From assembly GCF_002214385.1 (NCBI RefSeq), contig NZ_CP014855.1:434001-498000 (forward strand): a stretch of 64,000 nt of DNA. Reading direction: 5' to 3'. The notes beneath the pieces are model-generated. The model searched no databases. It was not told where the DNA came from and was given only the letters and a program-made list of their open reading frames with translations. This DNA is from Thermococcus gorgonarius. Lineage in GTDB: Archaea; Methanobacteriota_B; Thermococci; Thermococcales; Thermococcaceae. The position numbers and the translations under genes are program-made. Below, piece after piece: positions 49,612 through 56,950 of the stretch; the stretch's first letter is position 1; each line of letters begins with the position of its first letter.

Positions 49612-50145
49612 ATGGCAGAGATCACCGTGGGTCAGATAGTCAAGAGAAAAGCAGTGCTTGTCAGGCCCGATGATACAATTCATAAGGCTGCTCGAATACT
49701 AGCCCGCAACAAGGTAGGGAGTGCCGTTGTCGTTGATGAGAACGAGGAAATCGTTGGAATAATAACCGACAGGGACATCCTCGACAAGGTCGTGGCCAAA
49801 GGGAAGGATCCAAAGAATGTTCTCGTTAAGGAAGTAATGACTAAGAAGCCTGTAACCATAGAGGATGACTACACGATTCAGGACGCCATTGATAAGATGA
49901 TGGAGAAGGGCATTAGGAGACTTCTCGTGACCAGGCTCGGAAAGCCCGTCGGATTCGTGACTGCAGCTGACCTGCTGGCGGCTCTTAACACTTACAATCA
50001 CGAAGAAGAGGAGGAAAGTAAAGAGGAAACCGAAGTCTATGGAATCTGCGAGATCTGCGGCCAGTACGGACCCCTCTACAAGGTCTACATTGAGGGAGGA
50101 GAAAAGTGGGTGTGCGAGAGCTGCAAGGACTCACTCAACCTATGA
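49612..50145 (+). CDS. CBS-pair protein with C-terminal zinc ribbon
   Basis: This 177-residue protein has two CBS repeats (about residues 8-60 and 73-125) that form a Bateman module binding adenine nucleotides, then an acidic linker ([11 protein letters not shown]) and a zinc ribbon with CEICG and CESCKD. Such proteins are common in Thermococcales as putative AMP/ATP-sensing adaptors; the partner is unknown. ATG at 49612 follows GAGGTGG. The stop overlaps the opposite THEP1 gene by 11 bp. Confidence 0.88.
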   Translation: MAEITVGQIVKRKAVLVRPDDTIHKAARILARNKVGSAVVVDENEEIVGIITDRDILDKVVAKGKDPKNVLVKEVMTKKPVTIEDDYTIQDAIDKMMEKGIRRLLVTRLGKPVGFVTAADLLAALNTYNHEEEEESKEETEVYGICEICGQYGPLYKVYIEGGEKWVCESCKDSLNL

Positions 50146-50677
50146 TTCCCTTCAGCTCTTTCATAATTCTATCGAGGATTATCCCAAACTCCGCGTTTCT
50201 GTTCTCGACGCTTAGAGTGTGAAGCTGCCCGAGCGGTCTGAACTTGTCGGCCAGTTTTCTGTGGACGACTGCCAAAAGGGGCTTCTCCGACTTTAGGACT
50301 TCTCCAACAGCCCTAATAAACTCGTCGCTCTTGTACTCCATTGGGCCGATTTCGTCGATAACTATTAGATCGGCCTCGACCAAAGCGCGTTTTATGGCGG
50401 GAACGGCGACGCGCTCGATCTCATCAACGTGGACGACGTACTTCCCGAAGGGAACTCCTGGCAGGTGGGACGTCCCCCTGATGCTCGCTAAGGTTCCCTC
50501 TTCACCGGTATCAAGGGCGATTATCTTGAACCCTACGCGCCTCCCGCCCCTGCGCACTTCCCGAGTTATAATCCCACCGACGATGTAGCCCCAGCGGTCA
50601 ACTTCTTTGGCTACCCTTTCGACGAGGGTTGTCTTCCCGACACCTGCCGGGCCCGTCACGAATATCCTCAGCACCAT
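50135..50677 (-). CDS. THEP1-family nucleoside-triphosphatase
   Basis: This 180-residue P-loop NTPase hydrolyses ATP, GTP and others and is found in archaea and eukaryotes; its role in the cell is unclear. [13 protein letters not shown] is the Walker [11 protein letters not shown] the Walker B, and [11 protein letters not shown] and [12 protein letters not shown] are family segments. ATG at 50677 is chosen as start (GGTGAG 4 nt upstream); a much longer upstream frame runs over the divergent mtnA gene and is not coding. Confidence 0.92.
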   Translation of the reverse strand: MVLRIFVTGPAGVGKTTLVERVAKEVDRWGYIVGGIITREVRRGGRRVGFKIIALDTGEEGTLASIRGTSHLPGVPFGKYVVHVDEIERVAVPAIKRALVEADLIVIDEIGPMEYKSDEFIRAVGEVLKSEKPLLAVVHRKLADKFRPLGQLHTLSVENRNAEFGIILDRIMKELKGIIG

Positions 50678-50731
50678 TTGGCTCACCGAAGGAGCTTTAA
50701 GTTCTTCCCTTAAACCCTTTGGGGTGATAGC

Positions 50732-51805
50732 ATGGAGATAAGGTACAGGCCAGAGGAACTCACGAGGCTCCCGAGGAGCGTTCGTTACGAGAAAGGAAAA
50801 GTCATCATGATCGACCAGACTCTCTTGCCAAGGGAGTTCAGAACGATAGAGCTGACGACCGTTGACCAGGTCGCAGAGGCGATAATAACGATGAAAGTCC
50901 GCGGTGCGCCCGCCATCGGCGCCTCGGCGGCCTTCGGTTTGGCCCTCTACGCCGATACAACCAAAGCCAAGACCAAGGAAGAGTTCATGGACGGCTTTTA
51001 TTCGGCCTACGAAAGGCTCAAGAACACGAGGCCGACCGCTGTGAACCTCTTCTGGGCGCTCAACAGGATTAAGAAGCTTGTGGAGGAGAACCTTGAGAGT
51101 CCTCTCGACGAGATAAAGAGGCTCATCGTTAATGAAGCGCAAAAGATAGCCGACGAGGACGTTGAGGCCAACCTTAGAATGGGCCACTACGGTGCCGAGG
51201 TTCTGCCCGAGGGGAACGTTTTAACGCACTGCAACGCCGGAAGCTTGGCGACCGTTCAACTCGGAACCGTTGGGGCCGTGTTGAGAGTTATGCACCGCGA
51301 TGGGACGCTTAAGCTCCTCTGGGTGGACGAGACGAGGCCCGTCCTCCAGGGCGCCCGTCTGAGCGCCTGGGAGTACCACTACGACGGCATTCCCCTCAAG
51401 CTGATAACCGACAACATGGCCGGCTTTGTCATGCAGCAGGGCAAGGTCGATGCCATAATAGTCGGCGCCGACAGGATTGTAGCAAACGGCGACTTCGCCA
51501 ACAAGATAGGAACCTACAGTTTGGCAGTCCTCGCGAGGGAGCACGGGATACCTTTCTTCACGGTAGCACCGCTTTCAACGATAGACATGAGCCTCAAGAG
51601 CGGAAAGGAGATACCCATAGAGGAGAGGAAACCTGAGGAAGTCCTCACCTGTGGCGGCTGCAAGATTGCTCCCGATGTGGACGTCTACAATCCAGCGTTC
51701 GACGTCACGCCGCACAAGTACCTAACCGGAATAATCACGGATCAGGGCGTCGTGTGGCCGCCGTTTGAGAGGAATTTGAAGAGGCTGTTCAAGGAGCAAC
51801 TTTGA
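50732..51805 (+). CDS. mtnA: Methylthioribose-1-phosphate isomerase
   Basis: This 357-residue eIF2B-alpha-like isomerase interconverts 5-methylthioribose-1-phosphate and -ribulose-1-phosphate in the methionine salvage pathway. [28 protein letters not shown] with the catalytic Cys, and [11 protein letters not shown] with the catalytic Asp are the expected motifs. A related enzyme, ribose-1,5-bisphosphate isomerase of the AMP pathway, is shorter and would differ here. It diverges from THEP1 by 54 bp. Its 3' end overlaps the decayed vapC remnant on the minus strand by 17 bp. Confidence 0.94.
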   Translation: MEIRYRPEELTRLPRSVRYEKGKVIMIDQTLLPREFRTIELTTVDQVAEAIITMKVRGAPAIGASAAFGLALYADTTKAKTKEEFMDGFYSAYERLKNTRPTAVNLFWALNRIKKLVEENLESPLDEIKRLIVNEAQKIADEDVEANLRMGHYGAEVLPEGNVLTHCNAGSLATVQLGTVGAVLRVMHRDGTLKLLWVDETRPVLQGARLSAWEYHYDGIPLKLITDNMAGFVMQQGKVDAIIVGADRIVANGDFANKIGTYSLAVLAREHGIPFFTVAPLSTIDMSLKSGKEIPIEERKPEEVLTCGGCKIAPDVDVYNPAFDVTPHKYLTGIITDQGVVWPPFERNLKRLFKEQL

Positions 51806-51989
51806 GGTTTTCTTTCTCTGCCGCTTTTTTCAACCTATCATCAAACGTTACAAAGAGGCTCAGGTCGTCTTTATTTTCAATGCAGAGGCGGGCTGAAGAG
51901 AATCGAGGGTCTTAAGGTCGTGTTTGAGAACTAGTGTTGTAGCCAAACTTCTTCACAAGTGCGCTTGTGTCAAAGAACGCTACCTCCAT
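51789..51989 (-). pseudogene. vapC: VapC toxin remnant (PIN domain), internally deleted
   Basis: The first 14 codons read MEVAFFDTSALVKK, the typical PIN-domain N terminus with its Asp. Thereafter the frame is lost. Another frame gives VLKHDLKTLDSLQPASALKI, the middle of a PIN domain, and yet another NKDDLSLFVTFDDRLKKA, its C-terminal Asp motif. In all about 200 nt remain of a normal 390-420, so 60 to 70 codons in the centre are gone and the ends are out of frame. The gene begins inside the last 10 nt of vapB. It cannot give a functional RNase. Confidence 0.82.
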
Positions 51990-52138
51990 TCCTCTTCCCT
52001 CTCCTTGACCACATCCTCACTCAGCTCTCCCACGATGTTGGAAAGGGCCTTCCTAACTTCCTCCAGGTTCGGGGCCTTCTTGAAGAACTTTCTCAGGTGG
52101 GAGTAGGTTAGCTGGACTTTCTTGGCGGGAGTTCCCAT
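51980..52138 (-). CDS. vapB: VapB-like antitoxin, orphaned
   Basis: This 52-residue protein begins MGTPAKKVQLTYSHLRKFF and ends with a Glu/Arg-rich tail, EEEWR. The position and the 10-nt overlap with a PIN-domain start are typical of a VapB antitoxin gene. ATG at 52138 is preceded by GGTGGTAAG. The frame is intact although the toxin is destroyed, so it may be kept neutrally or have a new target. DNA-binding domain type is not certain from this short sequence. Confidence 0.72.
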   Translation of the reverse strand: MGTPAKKVQLTYSHLRKFFKKAPNLEEVRKALSNIVGELSEDVVKEREEEWR

Positions 52139-52153
52139 CTTACCACCATCATT

Positions 52154-52453
52154 TTATCGTTCCTGCGGATTAAATAATTTCCGGAGCCTCTCCGTGAGTT
52201 TTCCCCCGACTCCCTCCCCTACCACTTCCTCAACGAAAACGCCCTCTACCTCACCCAGCTCCTCCTCGAGGGCAGGCAAGAAGAGGCCAAGGAGCTCCAG
52301 CGGCTCAAGACACGGGCAGTCCACGGAGTACTCGAGTGGCTTTTCCGGCAGTTCTATCCTCAGAGATAGGCCTTTCCCGGTTTTTGAAACCTCAAACGGT
52401 ACGGAGCACTCCTTCAGGATTATCCTGCCCCTCACTATCATCAGCAGAGTCAT
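52154..52453 (-). CDS. Small hypothetical protein with CPC motif
   Basis: This protein of 95 to 99 residues has no recognised family. It starts MTLLMIVRGRIILKECSVPF, includes SVDCPCLEPLELLGLFL, and ends in a helical segment. ATG at 52453 or 52441 are both possible; neither has a clear ribosome site. It lies 50 bp downstream of the GNAT gene on the same strand, so it may be the last member of that cluster. Hydrophobic/acidic residues alternate in a way that supports a real protein. Confidence 0.6.
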   Translation of the reverse strand: MTLLMIVRGRIILKECSVPFEVSKTGKGLSLRIELPEKPLEYSVDCPCLEPLELLGLFLPALEEELGEVEGVFVEEVVGEGVGGKLTERLRKLFNPQER

Positions 52454-52503
52454 AGAGGTGATGGAGAAAAAGGTTTCCAAAACAGAAAGTTTGAAACCGG
52501 ACG

Positions 52504-53004
52504 TTAAAGAGGTTTCTCCATAATAACCGCCCTCTCGGAGTAGCCCTTTTCGGCATACCACTTCCTCGCGGGGTTGTTAACGTCAACCCTAAGGGAGATT
52601 TTCCTGGCACCCTTCTTCCTTGCCCATTCTTCGGCTTTCTCCAAGAGGGCGCTCCCTATGCCCATCCCCGGAAAGAGGGTCTCGATATCGTATATGTAGG
52701 CCGAGGGGACGAAGTCCACCGTATCAATTCTCAGGCAGACCCACACGTGGCCGAGGTAGCGCCCGTAGGGGTCTGCTGCGACGAAGAACTTGTGCTCGCC
52801 CGTTGAAAGGAGGCTTTTGATGACCTTCCCGTAGTTCTCCTCGTACTCCTCGTCACTAAGCTGGAAGCGGGAGAAAGAGCGGCTTATCCTCATGTCGTTC
52901 TCGAATATCTCGTCGAGATAGTCCTCACCGTCGAGTATGGTGAAGTCCCCGGCGGTCTTTTCAACCGGCGGCAGTGCAGGGGGCCTTTTCTTCTTTGAGA
53001 ACAC
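52504..53004 (-). CDS. GNAT acetyltransferase
   Basis: This 166-residue GNAT protein has the acetyl-CoA motif FPGMGIGSALLEKAEEWARK and the terminal VNNPARKWYAEKGY segment. A charged N-terminal region (residues 1-25) resembles a linker. GTG at 53004 places the start inside the end of the MurL-like gene, with 44 nt of overlap in another frame. Substrate unknown; from its cluster it may acetylate an amino group of a product of the neighbouring enzymes (inference). Confidence 0.83.
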   Translation of the reverse strand: MFSKKKRPPALPPVEKTAGDFTILDGEDYLDEIFENDMRISRSFSRFQLSDEEYEENYGKVIKSLLSTGEHKFFVAADPYGRYLGHVWVCLRIDTVDFVPSAYIYDIETLFPGMGIGSALLEKAEEWARKKGARKISLRVDVNNPARKWYAEKGYSERAVIMEKPL

Positions 53005-54439
53005 CGCTTATCGCCTCCTCGCGGGAAATTCTGACCCAGTGGTCACCCTTCAAATAGGCGTAGCCCTTCGTGTAGGGTTCCAGCAGTCTGTAGAGCTTCT
53101 CGCGGATCTCCTCGGGAATCGCATCAAAGCTTGAGTTCCTGCCGTCGAAGTGGAGCATTTCAACGTGCCAGTGGGGCTTCCCGTCGAGTGGGAACTCGGG
53201 ATTTCTCTGCTTTATGAGGTAGAGTGAGTGCTCAAGCTCCCCCCTGTCCAGCCGGGTTTTTCCTTCGTTTATGCGCCGGGCGAGGCCTTCAACGTGCTCG
53301 GGTTTGTATTTTATTAAAGTTGGGTCTATGCCGTTCGCGAGGAGGAACGTTAGAACTCCATTGCACTTGAAGCACTTCCCGCATGGGACGTAGTCGTCTC
53401 CCTCCCTGTGGACGGAGTGGCAGCTCCTCTGGAGCCTGAAGAGCTCCGGGTAACGGCTGTGAAGCACGCGCTCCACGATGAGGCCGGTTATAGGTCTGAC
53501 TGCCGACCACTGCCTTATCCCGAGACCCCTCTCCGCGAACCAGCGCGTCATGTATCTCTCGAAGTCCTGGCTCTGGTCGTAGGTGGCGTAATAGTGGCGG
53601 ATTCCATTGTACTCGTAAGTTAACCCCCTCGGGTCGTCATATTCGTTGCCGAAGAGCAGGTTCCCGATGCCATACTTGTGCATCAGCGGGAGGAAGGCGA
53701 AGGAGTAGCCCGCGAAGAAGAACAGCCGTATGGGATAGACCTCGGCCCTTGGTTTGCCCACGTTCTGGAGGATTTTCATGTTCTTTTCTATGAAGGTGTA
53801 GAGCCTGTCGGCGTTGCTCCAGACCCTTTTGGTTCTCGGCTCGTTCCTCTCGAACCAGCGGTAGGCGGGGATTGCCACCTTCCAGTGGCCGCCGGACTCG
53901 TTGTAAAAGAAGGGATAGACCTCGCAGCCGAGCTCCTTCATCATGCCGTAGGTGAGGAGGCTCTCCTTGCCACCGCTCAGCATTACGGCGCACTTGGAAT
54001 AGTCTGGCTCAAAGTCGATGGGTTCCTCCTCAATGCTTTCGGGCAAAAGCTTAGCCATCGGCTCGGCCATCTCCGGCGTTACTTCCTTCGGGATGTACTC
54101 CTCTCTCACGAAGCCCGTCCTCTGGACTATCCTGTTGACGAAGATGTCGCGAGCAGTTACCTCCATCATGTCGCGGAAGAACTTGAGGTCTCTCGGGTCG
54201 AGTGAGAAGTCAAAGCGTATCTCCGGTGTAAAGAGGCCGTAGTTTATGGCCGGGATCATGCTCATCAGCTTTGCAAAAGCCTCGACCTTTGGGATTTTCT
54301 CGTGATAGCGGTGGATTAGAGTGTAATCCAGCTCTTCACCGTCGATGCCGAGGACATATCTCGCTGAGATGCGCCTTGCGGAGACCCTTGGCCTCTCTAT
54401 GAGGATATAGTCAAAGCACTTCAGCTCCGGCAGGCTCAC
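52961..54439 (-). CDS. MurL-like PP-loop ATPase
   Basis: This 492-residue protein has a PP-loop SGGKES near residue 154, a zinc-like CGKCFKC near residue 355 and a long N-terminal region. The arrangement, including INYG, LLFGNEY, a DFER segment before SAVRPITGLIVERVL and the RSCHSV/CGKC end, fits the family of bacterial MurL, the ATP-dependent epimerase of the terminal L-Glu of UDP-MurNAc-L-Ala-L-Glu. Archaea lack that substrate, so the real one must differ. GTG at 54439 follows GAGGTGAGGACGA, overlapping the upstream gene by 29 nt. Confidence in the PP-loop class is high, in the MurL relation moderate. Confidence 0.72.
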   Translation of the reverse strand: MSLPELKCFDYILIERPRVSARRISARYVLGIDGEELDYTLIHRYHEKIPKVEAFAKLMSMIPAINYGLFTPEIRFDFSLDPRDLKFFRDMMEVTARDIFVNRIVQRTGFVREEYIPKEVTPEMAEPMAKLLPESIEEEPIDFEPDYSKCAVMLSGGKESLLTYGMMKELGCEVYPFFYNESGGHWKVAIPAYRWFERNEPRTKRVWSNADRLYTFIEKNMKILQNVGKPRAEVYPIRLFFFAGYSFAFLPLMHKYGIGNLLFGNEYDDPRGLTYEYNGIRHYYATYDQSQDFERYMTRWFAERGLGIRQWSAVRPITGLIVERVLHSRYPELFRLQRSCHSVHREGDDYVPCGKCFKCNGVLTFLLANGIDPTLIKYKPEHVEGLARRINEGKTRLDRGELEHSLYLIKQRNPEFPLDGKPHWHVEMLHFDGRNSSFDAIPEEIREKLYRLLEPYTKGYAYLKGDHWVRISREEAISGVLKEEKAPCTAAG

Positions 54440-55502
54440 TCGTCCTCACCTCTCCAGGCCCCTTCGCCTTGCTCGCTATCAGCCTGGCTATATCCTCGAC
54501 GCCCTGGTAGAACGGGACGCGCGTCATGCTCCCGGTCTCGCTCTCTATCCGCTCTGCCCATTCGAGGGCCTCCTCCTTCGTGAGGTTCTGGGTGTTTATC
54601 GTGATAGCTATCGGTGGCTTCCCTGAGAGGAGCTCTATCATCCTTATGTAGTTCTCAAGAGGCGGAATCCTGTACTGGGGGAAGTCGTCGAAGGTCAATC
54701 TTCCCGGCGCATGCTGGAGGACGATGAAGTCGGGCCTGGCAGCGCCTATCAGCTCGAAACCGCCCGGAAAGGCCGGGTGAAGGAGCGAGCCCTCGCCGTG
54801 GGTAACTATTATGTCTGGCCTCTCCCCTACCCAGGCGCGGTAGAAGACGTCTTCTATTGCGCCAGCAACGAAGTCGTTGATGATGGAGTCCATGACTATG
54901 CAGTACTTGAAGCCCTGCATCCAGCCGGTCTGGCCCATAGCTATGAACTCGCTCTTCAGGCCGAGGGCCTTAAACGCCTCGTGGAGCATTATCGCGGTGG
55001 TCCTCTTTCCTATGGCCGCATCTGTTCCAAGAACCGCTACTTTGGTGGCCTTGACGTCCTCTATCTTCCCGGTAAAGGGAACGCGGTAGTTGTAGAATAT
55101 CTTCCTGACGTCGATTATCTCGACTCCCCTCTGCCTCGCGAGGCGCTTCAGGTAGGGGTCGTCGCTGAGGAAGTGGTGAAGACCACTGATAACTCCAAGG
55201 CCCGCTTTTATTGCTTTCGCAACTATCCTTCTGTAGCTAGGTGGGAGAACTCCTCCAGGAGTGGCGACGCCAATGATGAGCCACTTTGCATCCGGGTTCT
55301 CCTTAAGTGCCTCCTCGATGGTTCCGTATATAGGGATGCCCCTGTTTATACCGTCGAGCACTTCTCCCGCGTCCTTTCCCGCTAGAGTTGAATCTATCAA
55401 GCCGACTATCTTATACTTTCCCGAGTACCGCACGAGCCCGTGCGCCGTTTTTCCATCCGTAGTAAGATAGCGCCCCTCCGTAAGCACCAAAGCCTTCTCC
55501 AC
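54411..55502 (-). CDS. DUF1611/DgcN-like P-loop protein
   Basis: This 363-residue DUF1611 protein has an N-terminal domain (LVLTEGRY, VGLIDSTLAGKDAGEVLDG, GIPIYGTIEEAL) and a C-terminal P-loop domain, with GTDAAIGKRTT as the phosphate loop at about 156. HGEGSLLHPAFPG and LQHAPGR are conserved. A bacterial family member, DgcN, is a D-glutamate N-acetyltransferase working with epimerase DgcA. GTG at 55502 has GGAGGTG exactly 6 nt upstream; GTG at 55511 overlaps the ribosome site. It overlaps the PLP gene by 92 nt and the MurL-like gene by 29. Confidence 0.86.
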   Translation of the reverse strand: MEKALVLTEGRYLTTDGKTAHGLVRYSGKYKIVGLIDSTLAGKDAGEVLDGINRGIPIYGTIEEALKENPDAKWLIIGVATPGGVLPPSYRRIVAKAIKAGLGVISGLHHFLSDDPYLKRLARQRGVEIIDVRKIFYNYRVPFTGKIEDVKATKVAVLGTDAAIGKRTTAIMLHEAFKALGLKSEFIAMGQTGWMQGFKYCIVMDSIINDFVAGAIEDVFYRAWVGERPDIIVTHGEGSLLHPAFPGGFELIGAARPDFIVLQHAPGRLTFDDFPQYRIPPLENYIRMIELLSGKPPIAITINTQNLTKEEALEWAERIESETGSMTRVPFYQGVEDIARLIASKAKGPGEVRTSEPAGAEVL

Positions 55503-56400
55503 CGTGGGCACCTCCGGTCAACACCAACACGAAGTTTCCTTTCCACATTCCAAACTTCCTAACGAACTTGATCAGACCGGCAACCGTTAAGGCCGAGGCC
55601 GGCAAAACCGAAAGGCCCGTCGTAACGCGGAGCAGCTCGGCGCATCTCAGGGCAGTATCGTCGGCGAAGCCGAAGACGTAGCCATTGGACTCTTTTACAG
55701 CCCTCATTGCCTCACCGAGATCGAAGGATATCTCCGAGACGAGGGGCTCGTTGACCGGTGTCTCCGCTATATCCCTCCTTGGGTCGCCGTAGAACTCCCA
55801 GAGGAGCTGGTTGCCAAAGGCTGTTGTGACGCCCACCATCCTCGGCTTAGCCTTCCCGCGGAAGCCGTGCCAGATTCCCGCCAGAGTGGTACCGTTCCCA
55901 ACCGGGACGAACATCGCATCCGGCCTTATCTCGCGTAGTATATCCTCCGCTATCGAGGAATATCCAACATAGTCCACTTCCGGATGACTTCCGGGGTTTG
56001 CGTCGTAGATGCCGTTTGCAAGGGCAAAGCGCCTGCTCTCAGCTACAACCTCCTCGTACGTCCCCGGCCAGGGGATCACCTCCGCGCCGAGGGCCTTCAT
56101 CTCGCCGGCCCTTTCTAAGGTGTAGCCGGCCGGCACAAAAACGAAAGCCTTCAGGCCGTAGAGCCGTGCGTAGTAGGCGATGGAAACACCGTAGTTCCCG
56201 CAGGTGCCCACGGTGATGGCAGAATAGCCCTCTTCAAGGGCTTTTTCCACGTGGGCTCTGGCAATTCTGTCCTTGTGAGTTCCGGTGGGGTTTCTTCCTT
56301 CGTAGTCTATGTAGATTCCCTCAACCCCCAGGGCCTCCTCGAGGAGAGGGGCCCTTACGAGGGGGCCGCCGTCATCATCGGAGTTCTTTTCGGCCTCCAT
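55411..56400 (-). CDS. PLP-dependent threonine-synthase-like lyase
   Basis: This 329-residue PLP enzyme of fold type II (threonine synthase, serine/threonine dehydratase and cysteine synthase group) has Lys near 43 in GTHKDRI and GTCGNYGVSIAYY as the substrate loop. VPVGNGTTLAG is the phosphate-binding loop. It lacks the N-terminal domain and length of canonical threonine synthase, so its substrate is open; a racemase or amino acid lyase is possible. ATG at 56400 has GGTGG 6 nt upstream, and TATA-like ATAAATTAAAAATG on the minus strand precedes it. It heads a cluster of four overlapping genes. Confidence 0.84.
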   Translation of the reverse strand: MEAEKNSDDDGGPLVRAPLLEEALGVEGIYIDYEGRNPTGTHKDRIARAHVEKALEEGYSAITVGTCGNYGVSIAYYARLYGLKAFVFVPAGYTLERAGEMKALGAEVIPWPGTYEEVVAESRRFALANGIYDANPGSHPEVDYVGYSSIAEDILREIRPDAMFVPVGNGTTLAGIWHGFRGKAKPRMVGVTTAFGNQLLWEFYGDPRRDIAETPVNEPLVSEISFDLGEAMRAVKESNGYVFGFADDTALRCAELLRVTTGLSVLPASALTVAGLIKFVRKFGMWKGNFVLVLTGGAHGGEGFGAYGGALSYYGWKNGARARAVLGKV

Positions 56401-56517
56401 TTCCAGCCACCAGATCCGTTGTTTTCGTCCAAACACGGTTATACGGCATTTTTAATTTATGTCGCCACTGTCATTCCCTTCATTTTTTGAGGGAAGCCAA
56501 GTGGAGTTCCTCAGAGG

Positions 56518-56615
56518 TATATAAATCTTTCTCCCAGTTATGACCGTTATTCTTGCCTAACATTTGTCTCGATCTCTAAAATCGTTAGGAAACCGAGTTA
56601 TTGCCGCGAATCTGA
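56518..56615 (+). promoter_or_regulatory. Unassigned TATA box and possible hairpin RNA
   Basis: TATATAAA (56518-56525) is a good TATA box with no gene at the expected distance. The predicted transcript would begin near 56546 and run into CCTAAC (56556-56561), which pairs with GTTAGG (56584-56589), with CGAT/ATCG nested inside. A small structured RNA or a long leader for the acidic-protein gene is possible. Confidence 0.35.
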
Positions 56616-56624
56616 GCAGAAAAG

Positions 56625-56632
56625 TTTTTAAA
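56625..56632 (+). promoter_or_regulatory. TATA box of acidic small protein
   Basis: TTTTTAAA preceded by GCAGAAAAG lies 48 nt before the ATG at 56680 and is a better placed promoter for that gene than the upstream TATA. Confidence 0.6.
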
Positions 56633-56679
56633 CTCATTATACGCTCAATAAACGCCCCTCACGGGGGGAGGTGGTCGAT

Positions 56680-56880
56680 ATGTACTACCCACCCAAGAAG
56701 AAGGTTCAGCCCAGGAAGGTTGAGGAAGAAGAGGATGAGGAATTCGAGCCCCTCGACGCTGTTGAGGATGCCTATGAGAGCTGGGATGAGGAAGAGGAGT
56801 GGGGCGAAGAAGAGGAATGGGATGATGAAGATTGGGGCGAAGAGGAAGAATGGGATGAGGACTGGGATGATGAAGACTGA
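56680..56880 (+). CDS. Extremely acidic small protein
   Basis: This 66-residue protein begins MYYPPKKKVQPRKV, with a basic head, then becomes almost wholly Asp/Glu and Trp, in repeats such as WGEEEEWDDED. About half the residues are acidic and Trp is spaced periodically. It is probably disordered and may act as a charge mimic of nucleic acid or as a chaperone tail. ATG at 56680 follows GGAGGTG by 6 nt, so expression is well supported even though the sequence is low-complexity. No homologous family is known to me. Confidence 0.78.
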   Translation: MYYPPKKKVQPRKVEEEEDEEFEPLDAVEDAYESWDEEEEWGEEEEWDDEDWGEEEEWDEDWDDED

Positions 56881-56950
56881 ACATCCTTCCTCTTTCTTTT
56901 AAACCTCAAGCTTTTTAAATTCTTCTTTTTCCCAGCCCGGGGTGAAAATC

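Noticed and set aside
50678-51187. Long upstream extension of the THEP1 frame (about 170 codons)
   Set aside because: It lies antisense to mtnA with no start signal and no family match, whereas the ATG at 50677 has a ribosome site and the known N terminus.
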